Shown piece by piece: positions 33,287 through 41,093 of a stretch of DNA of 64,000 bases (its first letter is position 1; every line of letters begins with the position of its first letter). The notes beneath the pieces were generated by a model. It made no database searches and was not told the DNA's origin. It saw only the letters and a program-made list of their open reading frames with translations. Position numbers and translations under genes: made by a program. Source of the stretch: Actinomyces bowdenii (GTDB lineage Bacteria > Actinomycetota > Actinomycetes > Actinomycetales > Actinomycetaceae); assembly GCF_017592395.1 (NCBI RefSeq), contig NZ_JAGFOU010000003.1, positions 62,001 to 126,000 of the forward strand, given 5' to 3'.

Positions 33287-33772
33287 GTGGCAGTCAAGAT
33301 TCGCCTCAAGCGCATGGGCAAGAAGTTCGCCCCCTTCTACCGGGTCGTCGTCCTGGACTCCCGCAAGAAGCGCGACGGCCGTGTCATCGAGGAGATTGGT
33401 CTGTACGACCCGATGCAGGAGCCCTCGCTCATCCGCATCGACTCCGAGCGCGCCCAGTACTGGCTCGGCGTGGGCGCCCAGCCCACCGACGCCGTCTTCA
33501 AGCTGCTGAAGATCACCGGCGACTACCAGGCCTTCAAGGGCCTGGCGGGCGCCGAGGGCACCTTGAAGGTCAAGGACGCCGAGGCGGCCTCGGCCGCCAG
33601 GCAGGAGGCCGTCAAGGCGGCCGCCGCCGACGCCGAGAAGCGCAAGGCCGCCGCCGCAGAGGCCAAGGCCAAGGCTGAGAAGGAGGCCGAGGAGGCGCAG
33701 TCCGCCGAGGCCCCCGAGGACAGCGCCGAGGCCCCCACCGGCGACGGCGCCGAGGCGTCCGAGGAGGCCTGA
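33287..33772 (+). CDS. rpsP: Ribosomal protein bS16, with long acidic/Ala tail
   Basis: Small-subunit protein. Residues 1-80 are canonical S16 ([59 protein letters not shown]). Residues 95-161 are an Ala/Glu/Lys tail typical of actinobacterial S16. GTG start with CCAGGAG 10-16 nt upstream. It starts a two-gene unit with khpA, 1 nt apart, closed by a terminator. Confidence 0.97.
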   Translation: MAVKIRLKRMGKKFAPFYRVVVLDSRKKRDGRVIEEIGLYDPMQEPSLIRIDSERAQYWLGVGAQPTDAVFKLLKITGDYQAFKGLAGAEGTLKVKDAEAASAARQEAVKAAAADAEKRKAAAAEAKAKAEKEAEEAQSAEAPEDSAEAPTGDGAEASEEA

Positions 33773-33773
33773 G

Positions 33774-34010
33774 ATGCTGGCTGACGCCCTCGAGCACCTC
33801 GTGCGCGGCATCGTCGACAACCCCGACGACGTCACCGTCACCTCCCGCTCGCTGCGGCGCGGCGACCTGCTCGAGGTGCGGGTCAACCCCGAGGACCTCG
33901 GCCGCGTCATCGGCCGCTCAGGGCGCACCGCCCGGGCCCTGCGCACCGTCGTGGGCGCCCTGGCCGACTCGCCGGTGCGCGTCGACGTCGTCGACACCGA
34001 CCGGCGCTGA
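33774..34010 (+). CDS. khpA: KhpA, small KH-domain RNA-binding protein
   Basis: 78 residues forming one KH domain, with the GxxG-type loop in DLGRVIGRSGRTARALRTVV. KhpA pairs with KhpB in several Gram-positive bacteria as a global RNA chaperone. Its position right after rpsP is conserved in actinobacteria (M. tuberculosis Rv2908c). Start ATG is 1 nt past the rpsP stop, so translation is coupled. Confidence 0.93.
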   Translation: MLADALEHLVRGIVDNPDDVTVTSRSLRRGDLLEVRVNPEDLGRVIGRSGRTARALRTVVGALADSPVRVDVVDTDRR

Positions 34011-34027
34011 GCCCAGCACGACACCAT

Positions 34028-34064
34028 CGCAGTGCCCGGCCCCATCCAGGGGCCGGGCACTGCG
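34028..34064 (+). terminator. Terminator after khpA
   Basis: A perfect 16-bp stem (34028-34043 with 34049-34064), loop ATCCA, 17 nt after the khpA stop. It separates rpsP-khpA from rimM-trmD. Confidence 0.75.
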
Positions 34065-34245
34065 CTCATGCCGCCCTGCCGCACATGGCTGGCGCCGCCC
34101 GCCGGCCCGCAGCGGCCGGGTGGGGGCCTCTCACCACCGGGCCCGCCGGGCACGGCCGGCACCGGCGCGCCGGAGGGCGGGGTGGGGCGGGCCGCACTGC
34201 GGATACCTCACACCCGCCCAGCGCGGCTCACGGGCCCGGGCGCGG

Positions 34246-34251
34246 TAGGTT
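34246..34251 (+). promoter_or_regulatory. Candidate -10 box of the rimM operon
   Basis: TAGGTT lies 39 nt upstream of the rimM GTG and after the khpA terminator, leaving a short leader with TTGGAGA. Confidence 0.4.
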
Positions 34252-34289
34252 GGGGCCAGTCCGCCCGCCTGCCACGCATTGGAGACCAG

Positions 34290-34904
34290 GTGCTTCTCAC
34301 CGTCGCCGTCATCGGCCCGGCCCACGCCCTCAAGGGCGAGGTCCGCCTTGAGATCCGCACGGATGATCCCCGCGGTCGCCTGGCCGAGGGGACCAGCCTG
34401 CCCACCGACCCCGCCTCGGCCGGGCCCCTGACGGTCTCCCGCCTGCGCTTCGACGGCACGCGCTGGTTCGCCGCCTTCGACCAGGCCCGCGACCGCACCG
34501 CCGCCGAGGCCCTCCGGGGCGTGCGCCTGCTCGTGGACACCGATGAGGAGATCGAGCAGGACGACGATGAGTCCTGGTACCGCCACCAGCTCATCGGCCT
34601 GCGCGCCCTGTCCACACGGGGGGAGCACATGGGCGAGGTCGTCGACCTGGAGCCGGGCGTGGCCCAGGACCGGCTCGTCGTGCGCACCCCCCAGGGCCGG
34701 CGCGTCGCCGTCCCCTTCGTCGCCCCGCTCGTGCCCGAGGTCGATCCGGAGGGCGGGACCGTCACCCTCGACCCGCCCGGCGGCCTGTTCCCCGAGGATG
34801 GCCCCGAGGACGACGGTGCCGCCGCGGGTGCGGCCGCAGAGGCGGCCGAGGACCTCGGCGAGGGCGCGGACGAGGATGCCGCAGGCACCGGGGGGCGCCG
34901 GTGA
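34290..34904 (+). CDS. rimM: RimM, 16S rRNA processing / 30S maturation factor
   Basis: 204 residues. The N-terminal beta-barrel starts [25 protein letters not shown]. The PRC-barrel half has [36 protein letters not shown] and [26 protein letters not shown], the family end. A 40-residue acidic/Ala tail follows. The GTG at 34290 is set by the conserved start and the TTGGAGA site. Its stop overlaps trmD by GTGA. Confidence 0.95.
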   Translation: MLLTVAVIGPAHALKGEVRLEIRTDDPRGRLAEGTSLPTDPASAGPLTVSRLRFDGTRWFAAFDQARDRTAAEALRGVRLLVDTDEEIEQDDDESWYRHQLIGLRALSTRGEHMGEVVDLEPGVAQDRLVVRTPQGRRVAVPFVAPLVPEVDPEGGTVTLDPPGGLFPEDGPEDDGAAAGAAAEAAEDLGEGADEDAAGTGGRR

Positions 34905-36346
34905 GGATCGACGTCGTCACGATCTTCCCCGACTACCTGCGCGCCCTGGACCTGTCCCTCATCGGCAGGGCCGCGGCCGGCGGGGCCCTGGACCTGGCCG
35001 TCCACGACCTGCGGGAATGGACCACCGACCGCCACCGCACCGTCGATGACACCCCGATCGGCGGGGGAGCGGGCATGGTGATGAAGCCCGACATCTGGGG
35101 CCGGGCCCTCGACGAGGTCCTCGCCGCCCCGGGCCCCGGCCCCGCCGGCGAGGCGCGGCCCCGGCCGGTGCTCATCATCCCGACCCCGGCCGGGGAGGTC
35201 TTCACCCAGCGCACCGCCGAGGAGCTGGCCGGCGCCCAGCACCTGGTCCTCGCCTGCGGGCGCTACGAGGGCATCGATGGGCGCGTCGCCCGCCACTACG
35301 CCCAGCAGGGGGTGGAGGTGCGCGAGCTGAGCATCGGGGACTACGTCCTCAACGGCGGCGAGGCCGCCGCACTGGTCATCATCGAGGCCGTCGCCCGCCT
35401 CCTGCCCGGGGTCCTGGGCAACCCGGACTCCGTGGTCGAGGAGTCCCACGGCTCCTCAGGACTGCTGGAGTACGAGGTCCACACCCGCCCCACCGCCTGG
35501 AGGGGCCTGGAGGTCGATCCCGTCCTGCTCAGCGGGGACCATGCCCGCATCGCCCGCGCCCGCCGCGACCAGTCCATCGCCCGCACCGCGGCGCGCCGCC
35601 CCGACCTCATCGCCGCCCTCGACGCCGCCGCGCTGGACGCGCAGGACCGCGCCGCCCTGGCCGCCCATGGGTGGGTCGCGCCCCCCGGTGCCCCCTACCC
35701 GCGCCCGCTGACGATCCGGCCCGCACGCGCCGCGGACGCGGCCGAGCTCGTGGACCTGGCGGCCCGCACCTTCCCCGACGCCTGCCCCGGGCACATCCCG
35801 CCGGAGTACATCCGCCAGCACGTGGAGACCCACCTGACCCCCGAGCTGTTCTCCTGCTGGATCGAGGATGAGCGCGTCGGCCTCTTCGTCGCCGAGCTCC
35901 CCGAGGGCGCCCCGGCCGCCCAGGCCCCGGTCCCGCCGGGCCGCCTGGTGGGCTACAGCGCCGTTATCATCGAGGCCCCCGACCAGACCGGGGCCCTGCC
36001 GCCCGGCCTGGACGAGCGCCCGCCCGGCCTGCCGGCCGGCCCCGACGACCTGATCGCCGAGCTGTCCAAGGTCTATGTCGACGCCGCCATGCGCGGCTCC
36101 GGACTGGCCCCGGCCCTCGTGGAGGCCGCCGTCGCGCATGCCGCCGATCGCGGCGCCGACCTGGTGTGGCTGGGCACCGCCACCGCCAACAGGCGCGCCC
36201 AGAAGGCCTACCGGCGCTCCGGCTTCGCCGTCGCGGGGGCGCGGGACTACCGGGTGGGGGAGCAGGTCTGCCGCGACGTCGTCATGGTCCGCAGGCCCGG
36301 CCCCGCCGCCGCGCCGACGGTGAGGAGCGCCGGGGGAGCCTCGTGA
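34901..36346 (+). CDS. trmD: TrmD tRNA(m1G37) methyltransferase fused to a GNAT acetyltransferase
   Basis: 481 residues. About 1-245 are TrmD, which methylates G37 of tRNAs: [50 protein letters not shown] and the SAM knot [16 protein letters not shown]. From about 265 to 470 a GNAT domain follows: [50 protein letters not shown] (acetyl-CoA loop), and [19 protein letters not shown]. TrmD usually ends near 240-270 residues, so this is a true fusion in one uninterrupted frame. The acetylation substrate is unknown. Overlaps rimM by 4 bp and ends 54 bp before the chosen lepB start. Confidence 0.93.
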   Translation: MRIDVVTIFPDYLRALDLSLIGRAAAGGALDLAVHDLREWTTDRHRTVDDTPIGGGAGMVMKPDIWGRALDEVLAAPGPGPAGEARPRPVLIIPTPAGEVFTQRTAEELAGAQHLVLACGRYEGIDGRVARHYAQQGVEVRELSIGDYVLNGGEAAALVIIEAVARLLPGVLGNPDSVVEESHGSSGLLEYEVHTRPTAWRGLEVDPVLLSGDHARIARARRDQSIARTAARRPDLIAALDAAALDAQDRAALAAHGWVAPPGAPYPRPLTIRPARAADAAELVDLAARTFPDACPGHIPPEYIRQHVETHLTPELFSCWIEDERVGLFVAELPEGAPAAQAPVPPGRLVGYSAVIIEAPDQTGALPPGLDERPPGLPAGPDDLIAELSKVYVDAAMRGSGLAPALVEAAVAHAADRGADLVWLGTATANRRAQKAYRRSGFAVAGARDYRVGEQVCRDVVMVRRPGPAAAPTVRSAGGAS

Positions 36347-36399
36347 GACGGGATGAGAGCGGCGCCGAGAACGTGACTGAGGATGGCAGCAGGGAGAGC

Positions 36400-37419
36400 A
36401 TGACTGAGACGCACACCGACAACAGCGCCGACAGCGCCGTCAAGGCCGCCCGGGCCGGTGGTGCCGACCAGGGCAGGGGCGCACCGCGGGCGGACGATCC
36501 GGAGCAGGACCCCGGCCCGGCCCTCGGCCCCGTGCAGGCCCGCCTCGTGCGCTGGGGGATCACCGCCCTGTACGCGGTCGGCGCTGTTCTCATCGTGGCC
36601 CTGGTGCGCACCTTCATCGTGCAGTCCTTCATCATCCCCTCGGGCTCCATGGAGGACACCCTGGTGGAGGGCGACCGGGTGGTGGTCACCATGTACGACT
36701 CCGAGCAGATCGAGCGGGGCGACGTCGTGGTCTTCACCGACCCCGACAACTGGCTGGATGTCACCGAGCCCACCGGCCTGCGGGGCCTGGGCCAGGACAT
36801 CCTGGAGACGGTGCGGATCCTGCCCCGGGACGCGGGCCACCACCTCATCAAGCGCGTCATCGGCCTGCCCGGGGACCACGTCGTGGCCGACGGCGAGGGC
36901 TCCCTGAGCGTCAACGGCGTGCCGATCCAGGAGCCCTACCTCAAGCCGGGCCGCCTGGCCTCCGAGGTGCCCTTCGACGTCGTCGTGCCCGAGGGGCATG
37001 TGTGGGTCATGGGGGACAACCGCTCCAACTCCGCCGACTCCCGCTTCCACCGCACCGACGCCCACGGCGGCTTCGTCCCCCTGGGCAACGTCATCGGCGT
37101 GGCCAAGTCGGTGGTCTGGCCGGTGGGCCACTGGGCGGGGCTGTCCCAGGGGGAGCAGGCCTTCTCCGAGGTCCCCGAGCCCGAGGCCACCGCCACGACC
37201 AGTGCCTCCCGGAGCCCCGCGGCGCCGTCGGCCGTGGTCGGCGCCGGGCCGGGCGTGAACTCCGGCACGTCGGCCCCGGGGGCCTCGCCGCTCACCGGGC
37301 GCCTGTGGCACACTGAGCGGGCTCTGGGGCTCCGCACGGCCTCCGCCACTGGGGCGGCTCTGCATCAAGGAGACCCTCGGGCATCCCGACCTCGGCGCGA
37401 GCCGGCCCTGAGTGGCTGA
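36400..37419 (+). CDS. lepB: Signal peptidase I (first of two)
   Basis: 339 residues. One membrane helix at about 50-70 (ITALYAVGAVLIVALVRTF) leads to the catalytic IPSGSMEDTL (Ser83). The Lys is in HHLIKRVIGLPGD, and the later boxes are VPEGHVWVMGDNRSNSADSR and GGFVP. A Ser/Ala/Pro-rich tail of about 85 residues after the catalytic domain is longer than usual. The ATG at 36400 has AGGGAG close upstream. An in-frame GTG at 36343, overlapping the trmD stop and preceded by GGGGGAG, is an equally possible start. Two long tracts (89 and 123 bp) are identical to the second lepB at 38009. Confidence 0.93.
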   Translation: MTETHTDNSADSAVKAARAGGADQGRGAPRADDPEQDPGPALGPVQARLVRWGITALYAVGAVLIVALVRTFIVQSFIIPSGSMEDTLVEGDRVVVTMYDSEQIERGDVVVFTDPDNWLDVTEPTGLRGLGQDILETVRILPRDAGHHLIKRVIGLPGDHVVADGEGSLSVNGVPIQEPYLKPGRLASEVPFDVVVPEGHVWVMGDNRSNSADSRFHRTDAHGGFVPLGNVIGVAKSVVWPVGHWAGLSQGEQAFSEVPEPEATATTSASRSPAAPSAVVGAGPGVNSGTSAPGASPLTGRLWHTERALGLRTASATGAALHQGDPRASRPRREPALSG

Positions 37420-37476
37420 GGCCCACGCGCCGCCGGACAAGCACCCCTGACCAGTGGCACGGGTGTGGAGAGAACC

Positions 37477-37824
37477 ATGAACCTGATCGACCAGATCAAC
37501 CAGGCCTCCCTGCGCGACGACATCCCGGCCTTCCGCCCCGGTGACACCCTCAAGGTGCACGTCAAGGTCGTCGAGGGCTCGCGCAGCCGTGTGCAGGTCT
37601 TCCAGGGAGTCGTCATCGCCCGCCAGGGCGCAGGCGTCTCGGAGACCTTCACCATCCGCAAGGTCTCCTTCGGCGTCGGCGTCGAGCGCACCTTCCCGGT
37701 CCACACCCCCTCCATCGACAGGATCGAGGTCGTCAGCCGCGGCCGCGTGCGCCGCGCCAAGCTGTACTACCTGCGCAACCTGCGCGGCAAGGCAGCCAAG
37801 ATCAAGGAGCGCCGCGAGGTCTGA
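37477..37824 (+). CDS. rplS: Ribosomal protein bL19
   Basis: 115 residues of canonical L19: [60 protein letters not shown], and the end [20 protein letters not shown]. The ATG at 37477 is preferred over the in-frame GTG at 37465 because GGAGAG lies between them. It lies between two paralogous signal peptidase genes; [12 protein letters not shown] is the usual order. Confidence 0.97.
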   Translation: MNLIDQINQASLRDDIPAFRPGDTLKVHVKVVEGSRSRVQVFQGVVIARQGAGVSETFTIRKVSFGVGVERTFPVHTPSIDRIEVVSRGRVRRAKLYYLRNLRGKAAKIKERREV

Positions 37825-38008
37825 GCCCTCGCCTCCGGTAGCGCCCCGGGGCCGGCAGGGCCCCGGGGCCGCCTGCATCAGCGGCCCGCCGCCACCGCCT
37901 CCCGCCAACCGCCCCGGCGCCCCATCGCCCGGGCGCCTGCAGCCCCACCTGCCCGACCAGACGAAACCAGCACCGCACCAGGCCGCCCATGACGAGAAGA
38001 GGGATACG

Positions 38009-38956
38009 GTGAGCGCACCGCACGACGATGCCCCCGGCAGCCCTCCTGCGCCCGTCCGCCCGGAGCCGGCCCCCACCCTCGACGAGGCCGAGTCGCCCGC
38101 CCGCACTGCGGCCAGCGCCCCCACCAGTCCCTCCCCCCAGGACCCCGCCGACCCGGCCGATGAGGAGCCCGGCGCCCCCGAGGTGCTCCCGGCCCCCGCC
38201 GTCCTGCCCCCCTCCATCCCGCCCCGACAGCGCCCGCTTCCCTCCATCGCCCCGGCCTCCTCTCAGGCCCGTGCCCGGCGCCCGCGCTTCCCCTCCACCC
38301 TGACCGTCTTCGTCCTCATCCTGCTCTTCGCGGCGCTGTTCAAGAGCTATGTCCTGCAGACCTACGAGATCCCCTCGGGCTCCATGGAGGATACCCTGCG
38401 CTCGGGGGACCAGGTCGCCGTGACCATGTACGACTCCGAGCAGATCGAGCGGGGCGACGTCGTGGTCTTCACCGACCCCGACAACTGGCTGGATGTCACC
38501 GAGCCCACCGGTGTGCGCGGCCTCGTCCAGGACACCCTCGAGCTCCTCCGGCTCCTGCCCCAGGACACCGGGCACCACCTCATCAAGCGCGTCATCGGCG
38601 TGGGGGGCGACCACATCGTGGCCGATGGCCAGGGCTCCCTGAGCGTCAACGGGGTCCCCGTCGACGAGTCCTACCTCAAGCCCGGGACCCTGGCCTCCGA
38701 GGTGCCCTTCGACGTCGTCGTGCCCGAGGGGCATGTGTGGGTCATGGGGGACAACCGCTCCAACTCCGCCGACTCCCGCTTCCACCGCACCGACGCCCAC
38801 GGCGGCTTCGTGCCCCGGGAGAACATCGTGGGCGTGGCCCGCTCCGTCATCTGGCCCGTCGGCCGGTGGGAGCGCCTGGGGCAGGGCCGTGAGGTCTTCG
38901 CCCACGTGGACCAGCAGGACCAGGACTCCGACCCCGCGGCCCAGGAGGGCCAGTGA
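38009..38956 (+). CDS. lepB: Signal peptidase I (second of two)
   Basis: 315 residues. A disordered Pro/Ala/Glu cytosolic tail of about 90 residues is followed by one membrane helix (STLTVFVLILLFAALFKSYVL). The catalytic box is IPSGSMEDTLRSGDQ, the Lys is in HHLIKRVIGVGGDH, and VMGDNRSNSADSR follows. Unlike its neighbour at 36400 it ends soon after the catalytic domain. GAAGAGGG lies 6 nt before the GTG start. The position after rplS matches the lepB found in most actinobacteria. Its ends differ from the first copy while the core is almost identical. Confidence 0.93.
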   Translation: MSAPHDDAPGSPPAPVRPEPAPTLDEAESPARTAASAPTSPSPQDPADPADEEPGAPEVLPAPAVLPPSIPPRQRPLPSIAPASSQARARRPRFPSTLTVFVLILLFAALFKSYVLQTYEIPSGSMEDTLRSGDQVAVTMYDSEQIERGDVVVFTDPDNWLDVTEPTGVRGLVQDTLELLRLLPQDTGHHLIKRVIGVGGDHIVADGQGSLSVNGVPVDESYLKPGTLASEVPFDVVVPEGHVWVMGDNRSNSADSRFHRTDAHGGFVPRENIVGVARSVIWPVGRWERLGQGREVFAHVDQQDQDSDPAAQEGQ

Positions 38957-38966
38957 GCGGGGGCCG

Positions 38967-39728
38967 GTGAGCCCGCGGTCCCGCATCCGGCCCGACCGCG
39001 CCCTGGAGACCGAGCTGCTCGCGGGCACCGCACTGGTCGCGGGGATGGACGAGGTCGGGCGCGGCGCGCTGGCCGGCCCGGTGAGCGTGGGGCTCGCGGT
39101 GGTCTCGCGCGCCACCCCGGCCCGAATGCCCCCGGGCCTGGCCGACTCCAAGCAGTTGACCGCCCGGCGCCGCCAGGGCCTGGTCTCACCGGTGCGCCAG
39201 TGGGTGGTGGACTGCGCGGTGGCCCACGCCTGGCCCCAGGAGATCGACAGCCTCGGGATCATCGGCGCGCTCAGGCTCGCCGGCCTGCGAGCCCTGGAGG
39301 AGGTCAGCGGGCGCGGGCACCGACCCGGCGCCATCATCCTGGACGGCAGCGCCAACTGGCTGGCCCCGCCGTCCCCCGACCTGCTGCCCGGCCTCGATCC
39401 CCTGCCCGCCCGGGCCCTTCCAGGGGCGGTGCCCGGCCCGCCGGGAGCCGGGGCGGGGCAGGGCGGCGGCGGTGGGGCGCTGCCGCCCGTGCACATGCGG
39501 ATCAAGGCCGATGCGCGCTGCGCCGTCGTCGCCGCGGCCTCCGTCCTGGCCAAGGTCGAGCGTGACGGGCTCATGGAGGAGCTGGCGGATCCCGGCTACG
39601 GGTGGGCCTCCAACAAGGGCTATGCCAGTCCCGCCCACATCAGCGCCCTGGCGCGACTGGGGGCCAGCGAGCAGCACCGCCGCAGCTGGCGCCTGCCCGG
39701 CCTGGAGGGCCGCACCGCCTCCGGGTGA
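38967..39728 (+). CDS. rnhB: Ribonuclease HII
   Basis: Removes ribonucleotides from DNA and RNA primers. 253 residues. The catalytic pair D28-E29 sits in GMDEVGRGALAGPVSVG; further boxes are LADSKQLTARRRQ, GAIILDGSANWL and RIKADARCAVVAAASVLAKV. A 40-residue Pro/Gly-rich insertion (about 133-173, ending GAGAGQGGGGGALPP) lies between two conserved strands and is absent from most RNases HII. The GTG start is 10 nt after the lepB stop. Confidence 0.94.
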   Translation: MSPRSRIRPDRALETELLAGTALVAGMDEVGRGALAGPVSVGLAVVSRATPARMPPGLADSKQLTARRRQGLVSPVRQWVVDCAVAHAWPQEIDSLGIIGALRLAGLRALEEVSGRGHRPGAIILDGSANWLAPPSPDLLPGLDPLPARALPGAVPGPPGAGAGQGGGGGALPPVHMRIKADARCAVVAAASVLAKVERDGLMEELADPGYGWASNKGYASPAHISALARLGASEQHRRSWRLPGLEGRTASG

Positions 39729-39740
39729 TCACCCCTGCGC

Positions 39741-39763
39741 CCCACCGGGCGGAGCCCGGGGCA
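39741..39763 (+). terminator. Weak hairpin after rnhB
   Basis: CCGGGC-GGA-GCCCGG (39745-39759) with two further pairs beyond a bulge. A short GC-rich hairpin between rnhB and the DUF2469 gene; terminator function uncertain. Confidence 0.3.
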
Positions 39764-39848
39764 TGGAGCCGGCCCGGGGTTGCCCAGCCCACCCGGCATC
39801 GGTGCCGACTCGCCCAGCAGCCTGGCGGCGGTACGCGACCGCGGCGGG

Positions 39849-39854
39849 CATGAT
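39849..39854 (+). promoter_or_regulatory. Candidate -10 box of the DUF2469 gene
   Basis: CATGAT, then 6 nt, then the GTG at 39861, as before ftsY and the gene at 58643. Confidence 0.4.
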
Positions 39855-39860
39855 GGCCCG

Positions 39861-40166
39861 GTGAGCGCTGAAGACCTCGAGGCCTATGAGAACGAGCTGG
39901 AGCTCTCCCTGTACCGGGAGTACCGCGACGTCGTCTCGCTGTTCTCCTATGTGGTGGAGACCGAGCGCCGCTTCTACCTGGCCAACGCCGTGGACGTCCA
40001 GGTGCGGGGCAACGGCGAGGAGGTCTTCTTCGAGCTGACCCTGGAGGACGCCTGGGTGTGGGACATCTACCGGACCTCGCGCTTCGTGAAGTCCGTGCAC
40101 GTGGTGACCTTCAAGGACGTCAACGTCGAGGAGCTGACCAAGCTGGAGATGGACATCCCCTCCTAG
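39861..40166 (+). CDS. DUF2469 family protein
   Basis: 101 residues, full family length: SAEDLEAYENELELSLYREYRDVV at the start, then FSYVVETERRFYLANAVDVQV and VKSVHVVTFKDVNVEELTKLE. This small acidic protein is conserved in actinobacteria right after rnhB (M. tuberculosis Rv2901c). No function is established to my knowledge. The GTG is fixed by the conserved N-terminus. Confidence 0.92.
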   Translation: MSAEDLEAYENELELSLYREYRDVVSLFSYVVETERRFYLANAVDVQVRGNGEEVFFELTLEDAWVWDIYRTSRFVKSVHVVTFKDVNVEELTKLEMDIPS

Positions 40167-40324
40167 CCGTCCTTCCCCGGGGTCCTGGTCGGGGTGGGTG
40201 GGGCCGGCAGTGATGCGCCGCCGGGAGGAACAAGAGGGCCCAGGGGGCCACGCGCTCCGGGAGATCAGCGTGTCGCCGGGAGGGACACGGGCTCGGGAGG
40301 GCGGTGGGGCCGCAGGTTGGGCGT

Positions 40325-40412
40325 CACTTCGCGACAAGCGCGATATTTCGCGACGTGGACGGTACTTGCAGGTGTCGCTCTTTGCGCGAAGTGACGCCTC
40401 CGTCGTGAAGTG
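40325..40412. repeat. Four-box dyad (R-9-R-30-F-9-F) in the DUF2469-yraN gap
   Basis: Boxes CACTTCGCGA (40325-40334) and TATTTCGCGA (40344-40353) are mirrored by GCGCGAAGTG (40384-40393) and TCGTGAAGTG (40403-40412). Gaps are 9, 30 and 9 bp, so the whole is symmetric about one centre. The outer pair extends to a 13-bp inverted repeat (40321-40333 with 40385-40397). The remaining gap (40167-40320 and 40413-40670) holds no gene that I can recognise. Confidence 0.75.
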
Positions 40413-40670
40413 AGGCCCCATCGAACCTGGCCCGTCGCCAGCCCCACCCATCACCCTCCCGGCTGACAACCTCCCAGGCAAGCGCCCCCAGAGCGAGGCC
40501 CCGGGCCGGACCTGGGGCGCCTTGCCCGGGACGCCCCTGCCGGATCGGCGGTATCGCGCAGCGAGCCGGTCACCCCAGGTCGTCCCGCTGCACCCTCCCT
40601 CCACAGGGCCGGTCCCAGGCGCTGCACGGCTCGCCGGTGGCGCAGCACCCTGGTCGCGGAGGTGATCATC

Positions 40671-41093
40671 GTGCCCCTACCCATCGCAGTGACCGCAGAC
40701 CCCCGCAGCGCCGAGCGGGCCCGCACCGGGCGCCATGGCGAGGACCTGGCCGCCGCCTACCTGTCCGACATCGGCTGGCAGGTCCTGGATCGCAACTGGC
40801 GGCCGGGCAGAGGGATGCGCGGCGAGCTCGATCTCATCGCCCTGGAGGCGACCCCGCGGAGCGCTCGGCCAGTCCTGGTGGTCATCGAGGTCAAGACCCG
40901 CCGCTCCCTGCGCCAGGGGCCGCCGGCCGCCGCCGTGGACGGGCGCAAGCTCGCCCGCCTGCGGGCACTGGCCGCAGCCTGGGCCGCAGCGCACCGGGTG
41001 GCCCACTCGTGGCTGCGCATCGACGTCATCTCGGTGCTGCTGCCCGAGGAGGGCCCCGCCCAGCTGCGCCACCACCGGGGAGTGGGTCTGTGA
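40671..41093 (+). CDS. yraN: YraN/UPF0102 family putative endonuclease
   Basis: 140 residues with the restriction-endonuclease-like core: GRHGEDLAAAYLSDIGWQVLDRN, GELDLIALE and LVVIEVKTRR (D and E-x-K of the nuclease motif). The family is linked to DNA processing; its biochemical role is unsettled. A perfect GGAGGT at 40658-40663, 7 nt before the GTG, selects this start over the GTG at 40662. It overlaps the following comM by 1 nt (TGATG). Confidence 0.9.
   Translation: MPLPIAVTADPRSAERARTGRHGEDLAAAYLSDIGWQVLDRNWRPGRGMRGELDLIALEATPRSARPVLVVIEVKTRRSLRQGPPAAAVDGRKLARLRALAAAWAAAHRVAHSWLRIDVISVLLPEEGPAQLRHHRGVGL

Noticed and set aside
36343-36399. GTG at 36343 as start of the first lepB.
   Set aside because: Not excluded: it has a good GGGGGAG site and overlaps the trmD stop. 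I kept ATG 36400 because no conserved sequence precedes it; the choice is about even.
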